The notes below the pieces were generated by a model that saw only the letters and a list, made by a program, of their open reading frames with translations, made no database searches and was not told the origin of the DNA. This document shows, piece by piece, positions 49,767 through 61,349 of a stretch of DNA of 64,000 bases. The position numbers and the translations under genes are program-made. Source of the DNA: Burhinus oedicnemus (lineage: Eukaryota > Chordata > Aves > Charadriiformes > Burhinidae). The stretch covers positions 1,176,745 through 1,240,744 of the forward strand of contig VFFE01008521.1 of the NCBI GenBank assembly GCA_008921705.1, read 5' to 3'. Position 1 is the stretch's first letter. Each line of letters starts with the position of its first letter.

Positions 49767-52010
49767 GGGCTAGAACACTAATGTTGTGGACAAAGCATGT
49801 CAGATTCTACAGTGTATGCTTATGATTCAAGACAAAGTCTGAAAGGAGGATAGAAAAAAACATTTTAGTCTTCTCTAGCGTACTGTCTTTTCTCTGAAAG
49901 AGCAAGTGATAGAAAGATTTTGTTTGAGGACAATTTGAAATAGAAATTATTCTATTCATTTTCCAATGTGTATGGTTACTGTCAAGAAATGGATAAACTG
50001 CTAGCACTCCCAAAGAAAACAGACAGGTTAGTTTCCCCATCTTGTCAAACTTACTTCTGCTTTGTTTAATGATTACATGTAGTGTATAAATTATAGCCTG
50101 CTTTAATGATAGCTCTTTTTTGCTCCTTGGACTTTATAAATCCACCACGCTATCACCAAAGACTTGTTAGAAACTGTTAGTGGTATGTTATTGAATATCT
50201 GGCTTTACCCAAGAACACACAAATTCTTTTCACTGCATTTCATAGTGTTTATTACATTTCTGCACAATACTAGTATGTACAACATTGTATAAGCTGGTTA
50301 TTAAAATTTCCATAATATAGCACCTTTTGAAAAGATAGAATCTGGCTTCCAAAACCTTTAAATCATAAATATAATCTATGCACATTCATTTCAGATTGTA
50401 CACACTACACTCATATTTATAGAACTCTTCTTTATTTATAATTTTGTACATAGTTTTCCCAGAAATATGGAGATTTTTAAAGGACAATAGTGTCAAAAAT
50501 CATCATTTCCACAATGTCAAGTAAGATGTAAGATGGAAATTAGGCCAAGTTAAGTACCCAAGAAATCTTTTAAGTGTGTCAGAAGCTGAAAGCATACGAG
50601 TTTTACTGATCTGTTGTGTACCAGAAGAAGTGAGACTTGAGGCCAGATTCACATTTATATTTTAAAAAGTTAATTCCCACCTATCTCCTATTTCAGCTTG
50701 TTTGTGTCTAAAACTGTATTGAAATCTCTTTTTTCAGATAGCATCTAACACTGCAGATGACGAAAAATCTTACATATGTCACAGTTTTTGCCAATAAAAT
50801 TCCTTCATGCTTAAAAGGATCCCAAGAAACATCTGTCTCATTCCTGACAGTGCACCAGGTGCTATGCCCTGTCACTATCAGGATCTACCTCTTCCCTGTT
50901 CCTTGGACTATCTTTCCTGAAAGCCTAGAGGTAATCCTTACTGGTCCATTGATCATCTGACCATTCATCAGCACCAGATCCATGTCCTGGCTGAGGAGTT
51001 AAAGCCCACCCAAATCCTCCAGCTCCAACCCCTACTGCCTACTAGGGCAGCCAGGCTCCAGTATCCTGTTGAAGCTGTTTCATTTTACATGGAAAATCTA
51101 AATATATCTGCTGGATCAGAAGGGAAATAGCTGATCTTTGGAGGTAGCAATACAGTGGAGAGAACATTGTATTTCACTGACTGGGTTTACTTTTTATATT
51201 TAAATTGCCCTTATGTCCTAATATATAGATTAAAAGATTTAGGTGTTATTCAACTGTGGCAGAATATGTATGTATATGGAGGAAGGTATTTATGTGAGAT
51301 TAAATGTAGTGCAATAATTGGCACTCTGAACTCCAATCCTGAATGGTTTTTTAATTGAGATGAATTCAGATCCAGAACAAGGGAAGGATTCTCAGGACTT
51401 ATGAGTTTAACAAAGAAGTGAAAAATAATCTAGCTAAAATATATACCCAAACAGCATATGGAGTGGCATATATACTTAAAAAAAGGTCATTTTGGTGTTG
51501 CTGTAATTTACAGGACTTACGTTGATGATGGTAATTTGAAACAATAAGTTAAAGTACATTTTTTCTAAGGAAACTCTTGACAAATCTACTAAAATAATAT
51601 GATTGTGTCAAAAGATAATTGTCAGAAAGAAGATGATATAATTTACTTGAACATTCAAAAAGTCCTAGTGATACCTCTGGTGAGTTTATTAAATAAATTT
51701 AGGAAGTGGAGAAAGTAACGTAAAGCTATAAAAACAGGGAAGAGACAAAATATAAAGCAAAGATAGATTATCTTCTTTCAATTGGCAAATACAACAGAAG
51801 ATTGATGATCTTAATGAAATGTGCAAGTGTTTGGGTTAATTGCGATAAAGAAGACTGTGAAAAACTTGAGAAGCAGTAGAAGGTGTATACAAGAAAGAGT
51901 AATTTGAACAACTCACACAAATGTTTTGGCTTAGTTTTTCAAAGATAATGTTTTAGCCAGAACTGCCTGGATTATGGCCATCACAAATCTATTTGGTCGT
52001 ATATCTTTCA
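49767..52010. other. AT-rich unique DNA, no gene seen
   Basis: A slightly GC-richer patch at 50810-51080 carries a CT-rich plus-strand frame (50757-50960) with no recognisable product. Otherwise nothing notable. Confidence 0.5.
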
Positions 52011-52058
52011 GTAAATCTCCATTGACATCAGTGGGATTATTCTAGGAATTCATATGTC
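52011..52058. repeat. Remnant of ancient amniote-type repeat
   Basis: TCCATTGACATCAGTGGGAT (52018-52037), continuing TATTCTAGGAATTCATATG, matches the CCATTGACTTCAGTGGGACTA motif recalled from turtle, crocodilian and bird genomes. It is the best preserved of the remnants here. Confidence 0.45.
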
Positions 52059-54519
52059 ATGCTGGAGAATATATCTTCTTTAAGAATCCCTAGGAAAAAT
52101 AGGCATGTCAACAGATTCAAAGTTGCCTGCAATTAACATAAGGGATGTATTTGTTATCAATGAACTAAGGATTAATCAAGCACTCTAGTTTTAGTTGTTC
52201 TTCCTACATGAAGTGGCAAAACCTGAATGCTTATTGGGCTTCCAAATAAATGTACACAAAGTTGCCTTTGAGCTAGGAAGGACTATGTGTGAAGATGTAC
52301 CATATGGCTGATAAGATAACAGTGTTTATGTGCTTAATTTAGGACATTGATAGGCAGTTAATCATTTGGATGTGGAAATATCCATGTTTAAAAAACCCTC
52401 AAATTTACACCTGCAATTTTTTAAGTTCTAATTTTAATGGCTGTTTTCCCGACTACGCAAAGACATTTTTCATAGACGAATGACTCTGATTCGCTCTTTC
52501 TGAATCAGAATGACTCATATTTCATTACTATTTGAAGACGAAGGTCCCCTGTCAGCAATGCCTGAGTAACATACTGTCAATAACTTCCCTCATGCATATG
52601 GGCAGCCTGAAATAAACTGCTAGCTCTTGGGTGTCTACATTTGTGACAATCTGTGAACGTATCACAGTATACTCTTGAGAACTACATCAATGATTCTGCA
52701 TATGGTACACAATTTAACCTGCATACCACGGACGAGGGGTATATTGTGACTCAGGAGTCCAGCTCATCATGAAGTCAAGCCAAATGGCTTGAAGTCACAC
52801 AGGAAGGCAAGGAAGCACAGAGACTCCTAGGGGCTATCCAATGAATTGCCATACCAGCCAAAGGATTTCATTCTTCCACACAGCTACTTTGGGTTAGGAA
52901 GGAATATAGCAATTGGGTCTAAGCCATTTCTTCTTCACTGTGAGAAGAATCTGAGAATCTTTGCTGTGGGATCTACTGTGTCACATGTCTGAAATACATA
53001 TGATAATTCCCTGGATCAATACCTAGTGATGCAGACTACAGACTTTAGCTAAGGAAGGGGGAACTATTCCGGTGTAATTCAGTTTATATGTGTGTTTGTA
53101 TGTGTTTCTGGCAAGCTCGGGACCATAGGCAGAATTTTGAGACATATAAAGATGTAGTGTTCAGATGGCAGCTCATGTATCTTTTGTAAATTCTAAAACT
53201 GACCTCCTGGGAGCACTTTCTGGTACAAGATAATACTTTTATTTTGTGATTGACTAGAAAGAATTCTGCCTCCTTTCATTTATAGTGTAATGAATTTTGG
53301 AGAGTGAGAATGAACTCTGCTATCTACATGACCTTGAAAGGATCCACTGATCACTTCTACTTCTGTTTTAACTAGACACAACTTTATTATCTTAATGTTA
53401 TCTGAATATTTTGCAAGTTCCAAATATTGACAGAAGTATCCTGACTTGTCTTGCCACATGCATTGCAGGGGATGGTTGGGGCTCTGAAAGTACTTCCCTC
53501 ACTGCCAATACCTTAATCCAGAAAAAGGGCAACATAAAATCCTAATAGTTCACAGAGTGATTGGCAAAGATCTGTTGATCCTTCTAGCACTGCTCCTCAT
53601 ATTTGTATGTTAAATGCCTTCTTTAAATGCCTTGAGTGATACATTTTTGTCAAGAGACATTGTGTATTAGCACTGTCATATTTAAAGTGTCAGCTATGGA
53701 AATATCACTTCTGCTCCTTCTTTTCCCTCCAGCAGCTCTCGGCTTCCTCCCCCTCATCATCCCTGAGTTGCAACAATATTAAGGAACTGCAACAGAGAAG
53801 TCCTTTGCTTTAAAGAAACAATTTAAATAGTATAAGGAGTTCAAACACACAAAGGGGTCCTGAAATTAGGCACTGAATCCAGTACATCAGTCTGGTTGCC
53901 TATCCCAGGCTTCCAAAGCTGGTCACGGTTCAGATTTCACTTAGAGATCTCTAGTTTAAATTTCAGGAGATCTTATATCTGTCTATGCTCACAGGAGAAT
54001 AGGCCCTCAGGATGCTGACCATAGAGACGATAATTGCAGCGAATGCAACATAAATAATTTCCTGCTTACTTGCTTTTTTTGGGGATGGTTCATCTAGAAA
54101 TTACAAGCTGACATACACCACTCCTAAGCAGAATTCTGCAGTCCTAGCTTTGTGATTAAAATGAATTGTTCATTTTCTTCATTAAATAATTTTGGAGTCA
54201 CAGCTGGCCAGAGGCTGGTGTTAAGCCAACTCATGCAGTCCCAGTTAATAGCAGTTCATCTGCCAGCTGTGAATATCAGGGCCACTAAATTCAAGTACAT
54301 TTTCTGCAACACAATTGGCAAAGAAGGATGTTTAATAGCTTACGTCTATGTGGGGCAGTAACCAACAAACTGTTAGTGAGAAGTTAATGTGGTACGTCCC
54401 TGGTGGTAAAGAAACCACTCGGTGCTTCTCTTACCTTGACAATGAAGCTTTCATCTCTGTTGTGAAGAGGTCAAAGAAAATGGCAAGATATCAAATGTGC
54501 AGTGGATAATAATCAAAAT
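52059..54519. other. AT-rich unique DNA, no gene seen
   Basis: No frame above 65 codons has plausible context. The segment 54140-54340 is less AT-rich, and its plus-strand frame (54152-54361) is unrecognised. Confidence 0.5.
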
Positions 54520-54925
54520 AGTAGAGGAGTTGAAAAAATTATACGTTACTTGCCACTGCTAATTGTAGGTTTTAAGCCTTTTGTTTTAATTCCAGCCAAC
54601 TATGTAAGAAGAACCATTAATTAACCTCACTCAGTACCAGCCCATGAACATGTATATTACACACTGTTTGTTGATAATAGGCCAGGCTGTGCTAAGAAAG
54701 GAACATGTTCCAGTAGCATGTCACTGAAAAGAAAGAAGGGCTGAATGCTTAATGTGTGGCATTCTTATATGTGATGACCCTTTTCCGTTTGCACTGAACT
54801 GTTGCCTTCTTCTGTCAAAAGGATGAACACACTTGATATTTGAGTGATAGACCAATTATTATATTGATCAAAGCACATTCTCTGGCTCACTCATAGGATT
54901 TGGATAATCATTATTGTGTTTAAAA
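54520..54925. promoter_or_regulatory. Cluster of developmental-type motifs
   Basis: In about 400 bp there are GGATAATAATC, CATTAATTAACC, TTGATCAAAGC (TCF/LEF-type ATCAAAG), GGATAATCATTATTGTG (PITX- and SOX-type cores) and the perfect palindrome GGAACATGTTCC at 54700-54711. The palindrome fits the p53 half-site rule RRRCWWGYYY and is also close to steroid-receptor half-sites. Such density would suit a distal enhancer in a gene desert. No conservation or activity data are available, so this is a suggestion. Confidence 0.22.
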
Positions 54926-56673
54926 TTGTTTATTTCAACCTTGTAAAACTGTCACTGCTCTAGCCAAATAATTTTATATTTTTTCAGCTGTCAGAGGAGA
55001 AACAGTATAGGATCTGTAGCTATGCTGAAACCAGCTCCTCCCATGTCTGACAGGTGAAGGACCTACGCCAGCCATTGTTAGGTGCTGTAATTTTATCCAG
55101 CTCTTCTAATATTTTGCTTCTGCCTGTAGGTAGGGATGATCTTTACAAAGCAGCAAATTTCATTACAGTGGTAGGAAAACGAGGCATGTATGTGTGATGT
55201 GGCCCCTGACTGCATTAAAAGTAGGGCACAAGGTTCCTCATCATGTGTTTTCCCATTTGTTGAACTGCGCAGAATCACCTGGTTCTTTTCACTCTTTTAT
55301 TTCACATTTCTAAGCAATCAAAAAAAATGCTAAAGCATGTGCAGATCTAGATTTACAGAAGCCTTACACATACTTATGAAAGCTTAAAGGTTATATTACA
55401 TTATTGCTAAGCTGCCTTGCACCTACTTATGAAACCTTAAGACTATACAAGCATTATGATTATTAAGACTTTATTAATATCTTAAGATTAAATATTATTG
55501 GGTAATGTAGTACCTACTATGAACAAAATCTTTTCATTTTAAAATTAATTTCTAGTAAAACTTCTCTATTTCACTTCATTTTAGTCCCATCATGTGCAGA
55601 AATTCTTATCTTTCTTGTGGTGTGTCTAGTCAAGAACTGAAAATAGTATAATTCATCTGCTTCTAACAGCACAGCCTACAAAGACATTTTGCTTTCTGAC
55701 TCCTATTTTAATGCCTCACTGTCCACTATTTAGCACAGGAACTTTGTGATTTATAGGAAATTGTGTGTCTAAAATTTTCTGTGGATGTGACCTTTTTGTG
55801 TCTATTTGAATGCAGCTAATATCTCCAGGAATTTTCAGTTTCCTGTAGGTACCTGCAAAAGACAGACCGGTCCTCCCAGTATTCACCAGGAATGAATTGA
55901 GAGAGACTTAAATACAGTTCAAATAACTAAGTAAATATCACTAAAAAAAATCACATCTAAGAGGGTGCAGCACGAGGATAGAGCAGCAGCTGGAGGTGCA
56001 TCAGGGTGCATTGTGGCTACTCTAACAAACTAAGCTATTTGGAGATGAGTGACCCAAGGACAGTCAATTTATTTTCCTTTGGCAATATAGACCTATTTTG
56101 AGCGTGTTAGACTTTGTCTCCAAATTAACCCTTTTCTTTATGCAACATTGATCACTCTTTAAACTATCTGCATAACTATATATATCCTCCTTAAATAAAG
56201 TATGTGATACTACATTTAAAGGTCTGAAGAAACATTTGTGGACGTGTGGAAAAGAACAATATTGTTCATATTGCTATTTGAAAAACAAAGCATGCAATTG
56301 TGAATTTAAAATTACTTTTTAAATGTGCCAAGAATATAAGAAAAATAATTAGTAAAACTGTTGGTATATTTAAGAATTTCTCCATGAGTATTTGTTAGAA
56401 GTTTTCTTGTGTATGAGCTTTACCCTTAGCTACCGCTTTTACGTTTAGTTTCTGCAAACATTTGGAACCAAATTCAGCTGACAGAAATATTTCCTAACCA
56501 ACAATTCAAGATGCTTGTAACTGCCTGTTAAGCAGAAAGCAACATAAAAATGATCTTTAGAATAATAATAAATTAGGAGCCTTTGTTGTACTTCAAATCT
56601 ACAAGATAAACAGAGAAAATTCCCACTGTCTGCATAATAACTACATTCAGAAACAATAAAAGTGATTTCCAGT
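54926..56673. other. AT-rich unique DNA, no gene seen
   Basis: Only short frames and scattered A/T runs. The minus-strand frame 55093-55278 is unrecognised. Confidence 0.5.
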
Positions 56674-56719
56674 ACATTCATTTTAGGGTTACATTCATTT
56701 TAGGGTTACATTCATTTTA
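56674..56719 (+). repeat. 17-bp tandem repeat, 2.7 copies
   Basis: Units ACATTCATTTTAGGGTT start at 56674, 56691 and 56708. The first two are identical and the third is cut after 12 bases. Identity between units indicates a recent duplication. Confidence 0.95.
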
Positions 56720-57492
56720 GCATTAATTCTGAGCTCATTTACTTCAGACTAGTACTTACCTGAATGAATTTGTATGTACTTAGAAAATCCCATTCAGAGG
56801 TGTATCAAGGAAAGCTTGAGCAATACTACAAGGAAGAAAAGGAATTCCTGTCTAGACAGCCAGCAACATGCACCACTTTTGTCTTTTGTATTTGTAAATT
56901 AATCCCTGAAGTTATCTGTTTCTGCTGCAAATGACCTGGAGTTATTGACTTAGCTCCAGCCAAAGCTACAACCATGGTTTGTAGTTTGTTGCAGAAGTAT
57001 GCACCAGTTCAAATGGTGCACCTATTCAAGAAAGAAAAGACAAAAAATGAGATCACTTTTGTGGGACCTGGTGAATGGGATGGCTGCTGGGCTCTGCCGT
57101 GTTCTGTGCAGGACTAGAGCAGGGGGCTTTGAGGGAAAGTGAGGGGGAGTACAGAATCTTGTATCCAGCACACACCAGTGTTGGCATTGTAGGGTGTTTT
57201 AACCTATATTAAGCTAATAGTCTTACATTTGTAAGTCTGCAGTCTTTCACTTGTAACACTACAGTCTGCCTTTCATTTTGTATGCAGCCTGCCACATACA
57301 CAACCCCAGGCTGATGTGGCAGTATGTCTTCCTTTTTTATTCCAAAGGGCTGTTGTCCTTGCAGCCTCACACTGATGGATTCAGTAAACATCATCACATT
57401 GGTAAAGTTGGTTTTTGTAGGAAGTGATTGACATTGAAATGTGAATTTTCCCTTTCCAGCCCTTGCTTCATAGTTTTTAGTTTATAATCTTA
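56720..57492. other. Unique DNA, no gene seen
   Basis: A GC-richer patch at 57060-57180 and a minus-strand frame of 62 codons (57209-57397) are present without recognisable family. No repeat is named. Confidence 0.45.
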
Positions 57493-57665
57493 TGTTAGGG
57501 AACAAATAAATCTTAATAGATAACGCTAGTAGATAATAGTCATATAGTTAGCCAATAAGCATTTGCTGATAATGCACAAGCAGAAAGCTAAACAGCCAAT
57601 TGATGTGTGCAACATCTGTGTCCAATAAAAGTATACTCTCATAAACACTGTTACTGTAATGAAAC
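57493..57665 (+). mobile_element. Possible short solo-LTR-like element
   Basis: It starts TGTTAGGGAACAAATAAATC and carries CCAATAAAAGTATACTCTC (57621-57639), an AATAAA signal in a retroviral U3/R-like context. It may end at GAAACA. Direct repeats of 4-6 bp are not visible at these ends, and no primer-binding site is recognised. It could be plain AT-rich DNA. Confidence 0.25.
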
Positions 57666-57804
57666 AGTCCTGATGAAACCATATTGTTACTGTGTAAAAA
57701 AATTATTCAGAGGAACACATTTTGCGATGGAGAGTATACACAGATGAGGACGATGAGCTGGGGAGATCCTCACCAGTTCTTTTGTTGGCCAGTGACTTGG
57801 AGTG

Positions 57805-57906
57805 TTTTCCCTTCTTTCCCTCTCCCTCTCCCTTTCCCTTTCCCTCTCCCTTTCCCTTTCCCTCTCCCTTTCCCTCTCCCTTTCCCTTTCCCTCTCCGTT
57901 TCCCTT
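57805..57906 (+). repeat. Pure pyrimidine CCCTYT hexamer array
   Basis: Ninety-three consecutive pyrimidines (57805-57897) are built mainly of CCCTCT and CCCTTT hexamers. After a single G they continue to 57906. Hexamers alternate with a partial 18-bp higher order (one CCCTCT followed by two CCCTTT). The plus-strand frames across it are low-complexity Pro/Phe/Ser strings and not genes. Confidence 0.95.
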
Positions 57907-58854
57907 GGCTTGTCATGCTACAATGTTTTTTGCTGAATACACTCATGACCTAGTGCAGGAATAACTCCTTGTCCTTGCTTAATAAGCATTTTGAAGACAC
58001 TCATTTCATCTTAGTTGACTCTAAAGACCGTATGTTAATACATTAAACTAAAAAAAATTGCCACATAAAAGGAAATGGGAAATATATTCCTTCAAATACT
58101 ATTAAGCAACATTACTGTGACAAAATAGAACAATTCACACATCTATCAATATTTAATCAAATGTCAGGATTCTATATTAAGGGTTTTTTTCAGATAGTCA
58201 ATATCAAATAGGTTGGCACAGCTGGATTTTCTTATAGCTTTTTTCATAGATTGAACAATTAATTGTCATTTAACAGGATGTATAATTTGTATATATTATA
58301 TTACTGAGCAATACAGAGGTTAAATGAAATATATTTACAAGATCTTATTTACATCCAGTGCACTAATTATAAGGGGTTTTTTATGTTCCTTTTTTTTTTG
58401 GTTCTATATTTGATCTATTGTGATTACCTTTTTTATCCTGCGTCCTACACTGAAAGAAATATTACTCCTTGCTGCCAGACAGCTGCCATTTCACTGCACA
58501 AAATTTACAGTCCCTCTAACATATGGAAAAATCTACCTCACAAGATTTTGTTATATGATTATTCTTCAAAAATAATTTCAAGGTCTTTCTGTACAATGGC
58601 TGTCAAATCATGTGTTAATGTAAATCAGGGAAAGATATGGCATTCTGCTTTTTTTTTAACGTATTACTCAGAAAATGCTAATAAAAGGATTATGGACTAG
58701 ATCACTCACTCCCTGGTTACTTAGAAAAAACACAAAACTTCACAGAGGTTTGATACACACAGTATAAGGAACCAACCCCCAAAGCACTTCTGTGTACAAT
58801 TAATTTTAAGCAAGAAGTCTGAAAGATCGCTCATAGTTAGGTTATCATGGTAGT
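57907..58854. other. AT-rich unique DNA, no gene seen
   Basis: The 105-codon plus-strand frame at 58383-58700 has a hydrophobic T-rich start and no recognisable domain. No splice or promoter context. Confidence 0.5.
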
Positions 58855-59405
58855 TGCAATGTGCCCTTGTGGCCAAGAAGGCCAATGGCATCCTGGGGTG
58901 CATCAAGAGGCGTGTGGCAAGCAGGTCGTGGGAGGTTATCCTCCCCCTCTACTCTGCCCTGCTGAGGCCACATCTGGAGTACTGTGTCCAGTTCTGGGCT
59001 CCCCAGTTCAAGAAGGACAGGGAACTGCTGGAGAGGGTAAAGCAGAGGACTACAAAGATGCTTAGGGGGCTGGAACATCTTTCTTATGAGGAAAGGCTGA
59101 GGGACTTGGGTCTCTTTAGTCTGGAGAAGAGAAGGCTGAGGGGGCATCTCATCAATGCTTATAAATACTTAAAGGGAGGGTGCCAGGAGGATGGCACCTG
59201 TCTTTTTGCAGTGGTGCCCAGTGATAGGACATGAGGTAATGGGCACAAACTTGAATGTAGGAAGTTCCATCTAAACATGAGGAGGAACTTCTTTCCTTTG
59301 AGGGTGGCACAGCACTGGAACAGGCTTCCCCGAGAGGTGGTGGAGTCTCCAACTGTGGAGACATTCCAAACCTGCCTGGACGCCATCCTGTGCAACCTGC
59401 TCTAG
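58855..59405 (+). pseudogene. CR1 ORF2 C-terminal remnant with one stop
   Basis: The frame reads [56 protein letters not shown], then a TGA at 59232-59234 exactly where related copies have arginine in DRTRGNG. It then continues in the same frame through [20 protein letters not shown] to a TAG at 59403-59405. The stop fits a CGA-to-TGA change, a typical methyl-CpG deamination. The endonuclease and catalytic RT core are absent through truncation. Confidence 0.93.
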
Positions 59406-59478
59406 GTGACCCTGCTCTGGCAGGGGGGTTGGACTAGATGATCTCCAGAGGTCCCTTCCAACCCCTGTGATTCTGTAA
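58855..59478 (+). mobile_element. CR1 LINE, plus strand, about 620 bp, best preserved
   Basis: It starts in the ORF2 coding region at GTGCCCTTGTGGCCAAGAAG and runs to the tail, CTAGATGATCTCCAGAGGTC then CCTGTGATTCTGTAAT. It is 5'-truncated, and the 3' end is complete. The reading frame is interrupted once. It lies about 420 bp before an LTR-like element. Confidence 0.97.
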
Positions 59479-59899
59479 TACTTAGGGAAATTCAGCCAGA
59501 GACAAGGAGCTCTGTGAGCTAAATGCTGTAGAAGCACAAGATACAGGCTCAGAAGGCTTCTGAGCAAGGCAGAGAAAGTGAAGAAAGGTGGGATGGGAAT
59601 GGAAATGAGATAATGTTGGTTTCAGGGTACCAGTAGCTGGACTCCAGTAATTTTTTGAATGATGTCAAAGCAAAAGGAGATTTGAGTGCAACATAAAGTA
59701 GGATTACAATATACCTTTGGTGATATATATAGAGAAATTTTATCCTCTAAAGAGGCAAAAGTTCTTGAAAAATTTACCCAGTCGGAAATGCAGGCTGATT
59801 ATATGAACTTAATGCTAGTGAGACTTAATGTTGTAGCCCTGAGTGAGAAAGACTAAGTGGGCAGAAAGCAAACTGAAGATTTTTGAAGGGGAAGTTACA

Positions 59900-60680
59900 C
59901 GGTTGTATTGGGTGTAGGTGTCAAGGTTTTGATAGTGGGGGTGCTGAAGGGGTGGCCTCTGGGAAGAGGTTACAGGCTGCCCTGTGCTGGACAAAACCAT
60001 CTGTGCAATAGACCCCCCACAGGCCACAACTGAGCCCATCAGCCAAGCCAGGAGCAACTCTGTGAAAACATATTTAAGAAAGGTCTGGAAACACTGTACG
60101 GACAGCAGAGAAGGAAGAAAAAAAAAAAAAGAGAAACAGCAGTGTGAGTACCAATGTGAGAGAAAGAGGGAGAGGAGGTGCTCCAAGTGCTGGAGCAGAG
60201 ATTGCCTTGCAGCCCCACAGGAGAACCCACGCTGGAGCTGGTTTCTCCCAAAGGACTGCAGCCCATGGGGAAGGACACTTGCTGGAGCAGGGGAAAGGTG
60301 TGAGAAGGAGAGGAACTGTTGCGGTCTAACATAACACCTCCATTCCCCATCCACTTTGTGCTGCTCAGTGTGGGAGGAGGTGGAAGAGCTGGGAATGAAG
60401 GAGTAAAGGTGAGCCTGGGAAAGGAGGGATGGGGAAAGGTATTATTTTAATGTTTGTCTCTGTTCCTTACCATCCAAATCTATTTTAATTGACAATAAAT
60501 AGATTAATTTTCCCCAAGTTGAGGTTTTTTTATCCATGATGTCAACAGGTAAGCAATCTCCCTGTCTTTATGTCAACCCACAAGTGTTCTCATCACATTT
60601 TCTCCCTCTGTCCTGTTGAGGAGGGGGAGTGAGAGAGCAGCTGGGTGGCATTTTGGTCCTTTGACAAGGCTAACCCAACG
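59900..60680 (+). mobile_element. LTR-like avian dispersed element
   Basis: The order of parts matches a dispersed element that I recall as very common in bird genomes. The start is GTATTGGGTGTAGGTGTCAAGG. A TATA-like TATTTAAG follows at 60071-60078. The GCAGCCCATGGGGAAGGACA and GCTGGAGCAG units come next, with two or three degenerate copies (60190-60298). Then come an AATAAA at 60494-60499, CCCCAAGTTGAGG, GTAAGCAATCTCCCTGTC, TGTTGAGGAGGGGGAGTGA and a GGCTAACCCAAC end. A 7-bp repeat, GAAGTTA, lies near both edges (59891-59897 and 60680-60686). Both the 179-codon minus-strand frame and the plus-strand frames here are accidental. No viral genes are present. Confidence 0.6.
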
Positions 60681-61349
60681 AAGTTATTTATGTGATGGAG
60701 AAGATGAGTCATTAGAAAGACATCCAGAGAAGAAATAAGGTCATGCAGTGTTGTTTGTGGCTATTGCAAAGAAACTGCTTATGTGGATCACAATGGAAGA
60801 TGTTGTCATAGTCAAAAGCAAAATGGTATAAGCTTGGTAAAATTTATAACTATATAGACAGTTAGAAAAGGGTCTATATAAGCTATATTAAATGCAGAAA
60901 AAATGGACTTGACAAGTTAGAAAGATCAAAGTCAAAGATGACTCTGGTTGTAGATTTGATGATACTGTCCACAATGATACCGAAGGGAGCTGAAGGTTTC
61001 AGCATGGAAGGCTAAGTTCTGCTTTTCATTCTTACTGAGTCTTATCTAAGGACTAGTTATCCATGACAGATTTCAGAGAAACAATGAGAGATTTTGGGCA
61101 GAAGCAGTAGTTACATAAATTTGTCTTGTATGAAAAAACTGAGGTTGAGTATATGCTGGTGTAGAAGTTCACTTTTGCAAAAATTTGCAGGATCACATTC
61201 TAAATGCCCTACTTTATCTTTGAGTTGGAGAAATAAGTTTGAGTTCATATAGTTAACTCCTTATATTTGTCTCTTAGCATCTCAGTATTGATATTATCAG
61301 AGCTTGCTTTCAAGGTTTTAGGTTTCTGTTATTAAGTCAGATATCTGAC
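60681..61349. other. Unique DNA, no gene seen
   Basis: AT-rich sequence after the LTR-like element. No frame or repeat of note. Confidence 0.55.

Noticed and set aside
56674..56719. Interstitial telomere array because of TTAGGG
   Set aside because: TTAGGG occurs once per 17-bp unit and is not in a TTAGGG-only array.
57684..57964. Pro/Phe/Ser-repeat open frames over the CCCTYT array
   Set aside because: They are direct translations of a simple hexamer array and stay open in more than one frame because pyrimidine-only DNA has no stop codons.
58383..58700. 105-codon plus-strand frame
   Set aside because: The N-terminus is a translation of a poly-T region and the rest lacks any recognisable domain.
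58845..59567. Minus-strand frames opposite the 58.9 kb CR1
   Set aside because: They are antisense shadows of the CR1 ORF2 remnant.
59815..60354. 179-codon minus-strand frame
   Set aside because: It runs antisense across the LTR-like element and reads CT-rich complement of purine-rich DNA. It has no recognisable domain, and its length follows from low stop density.
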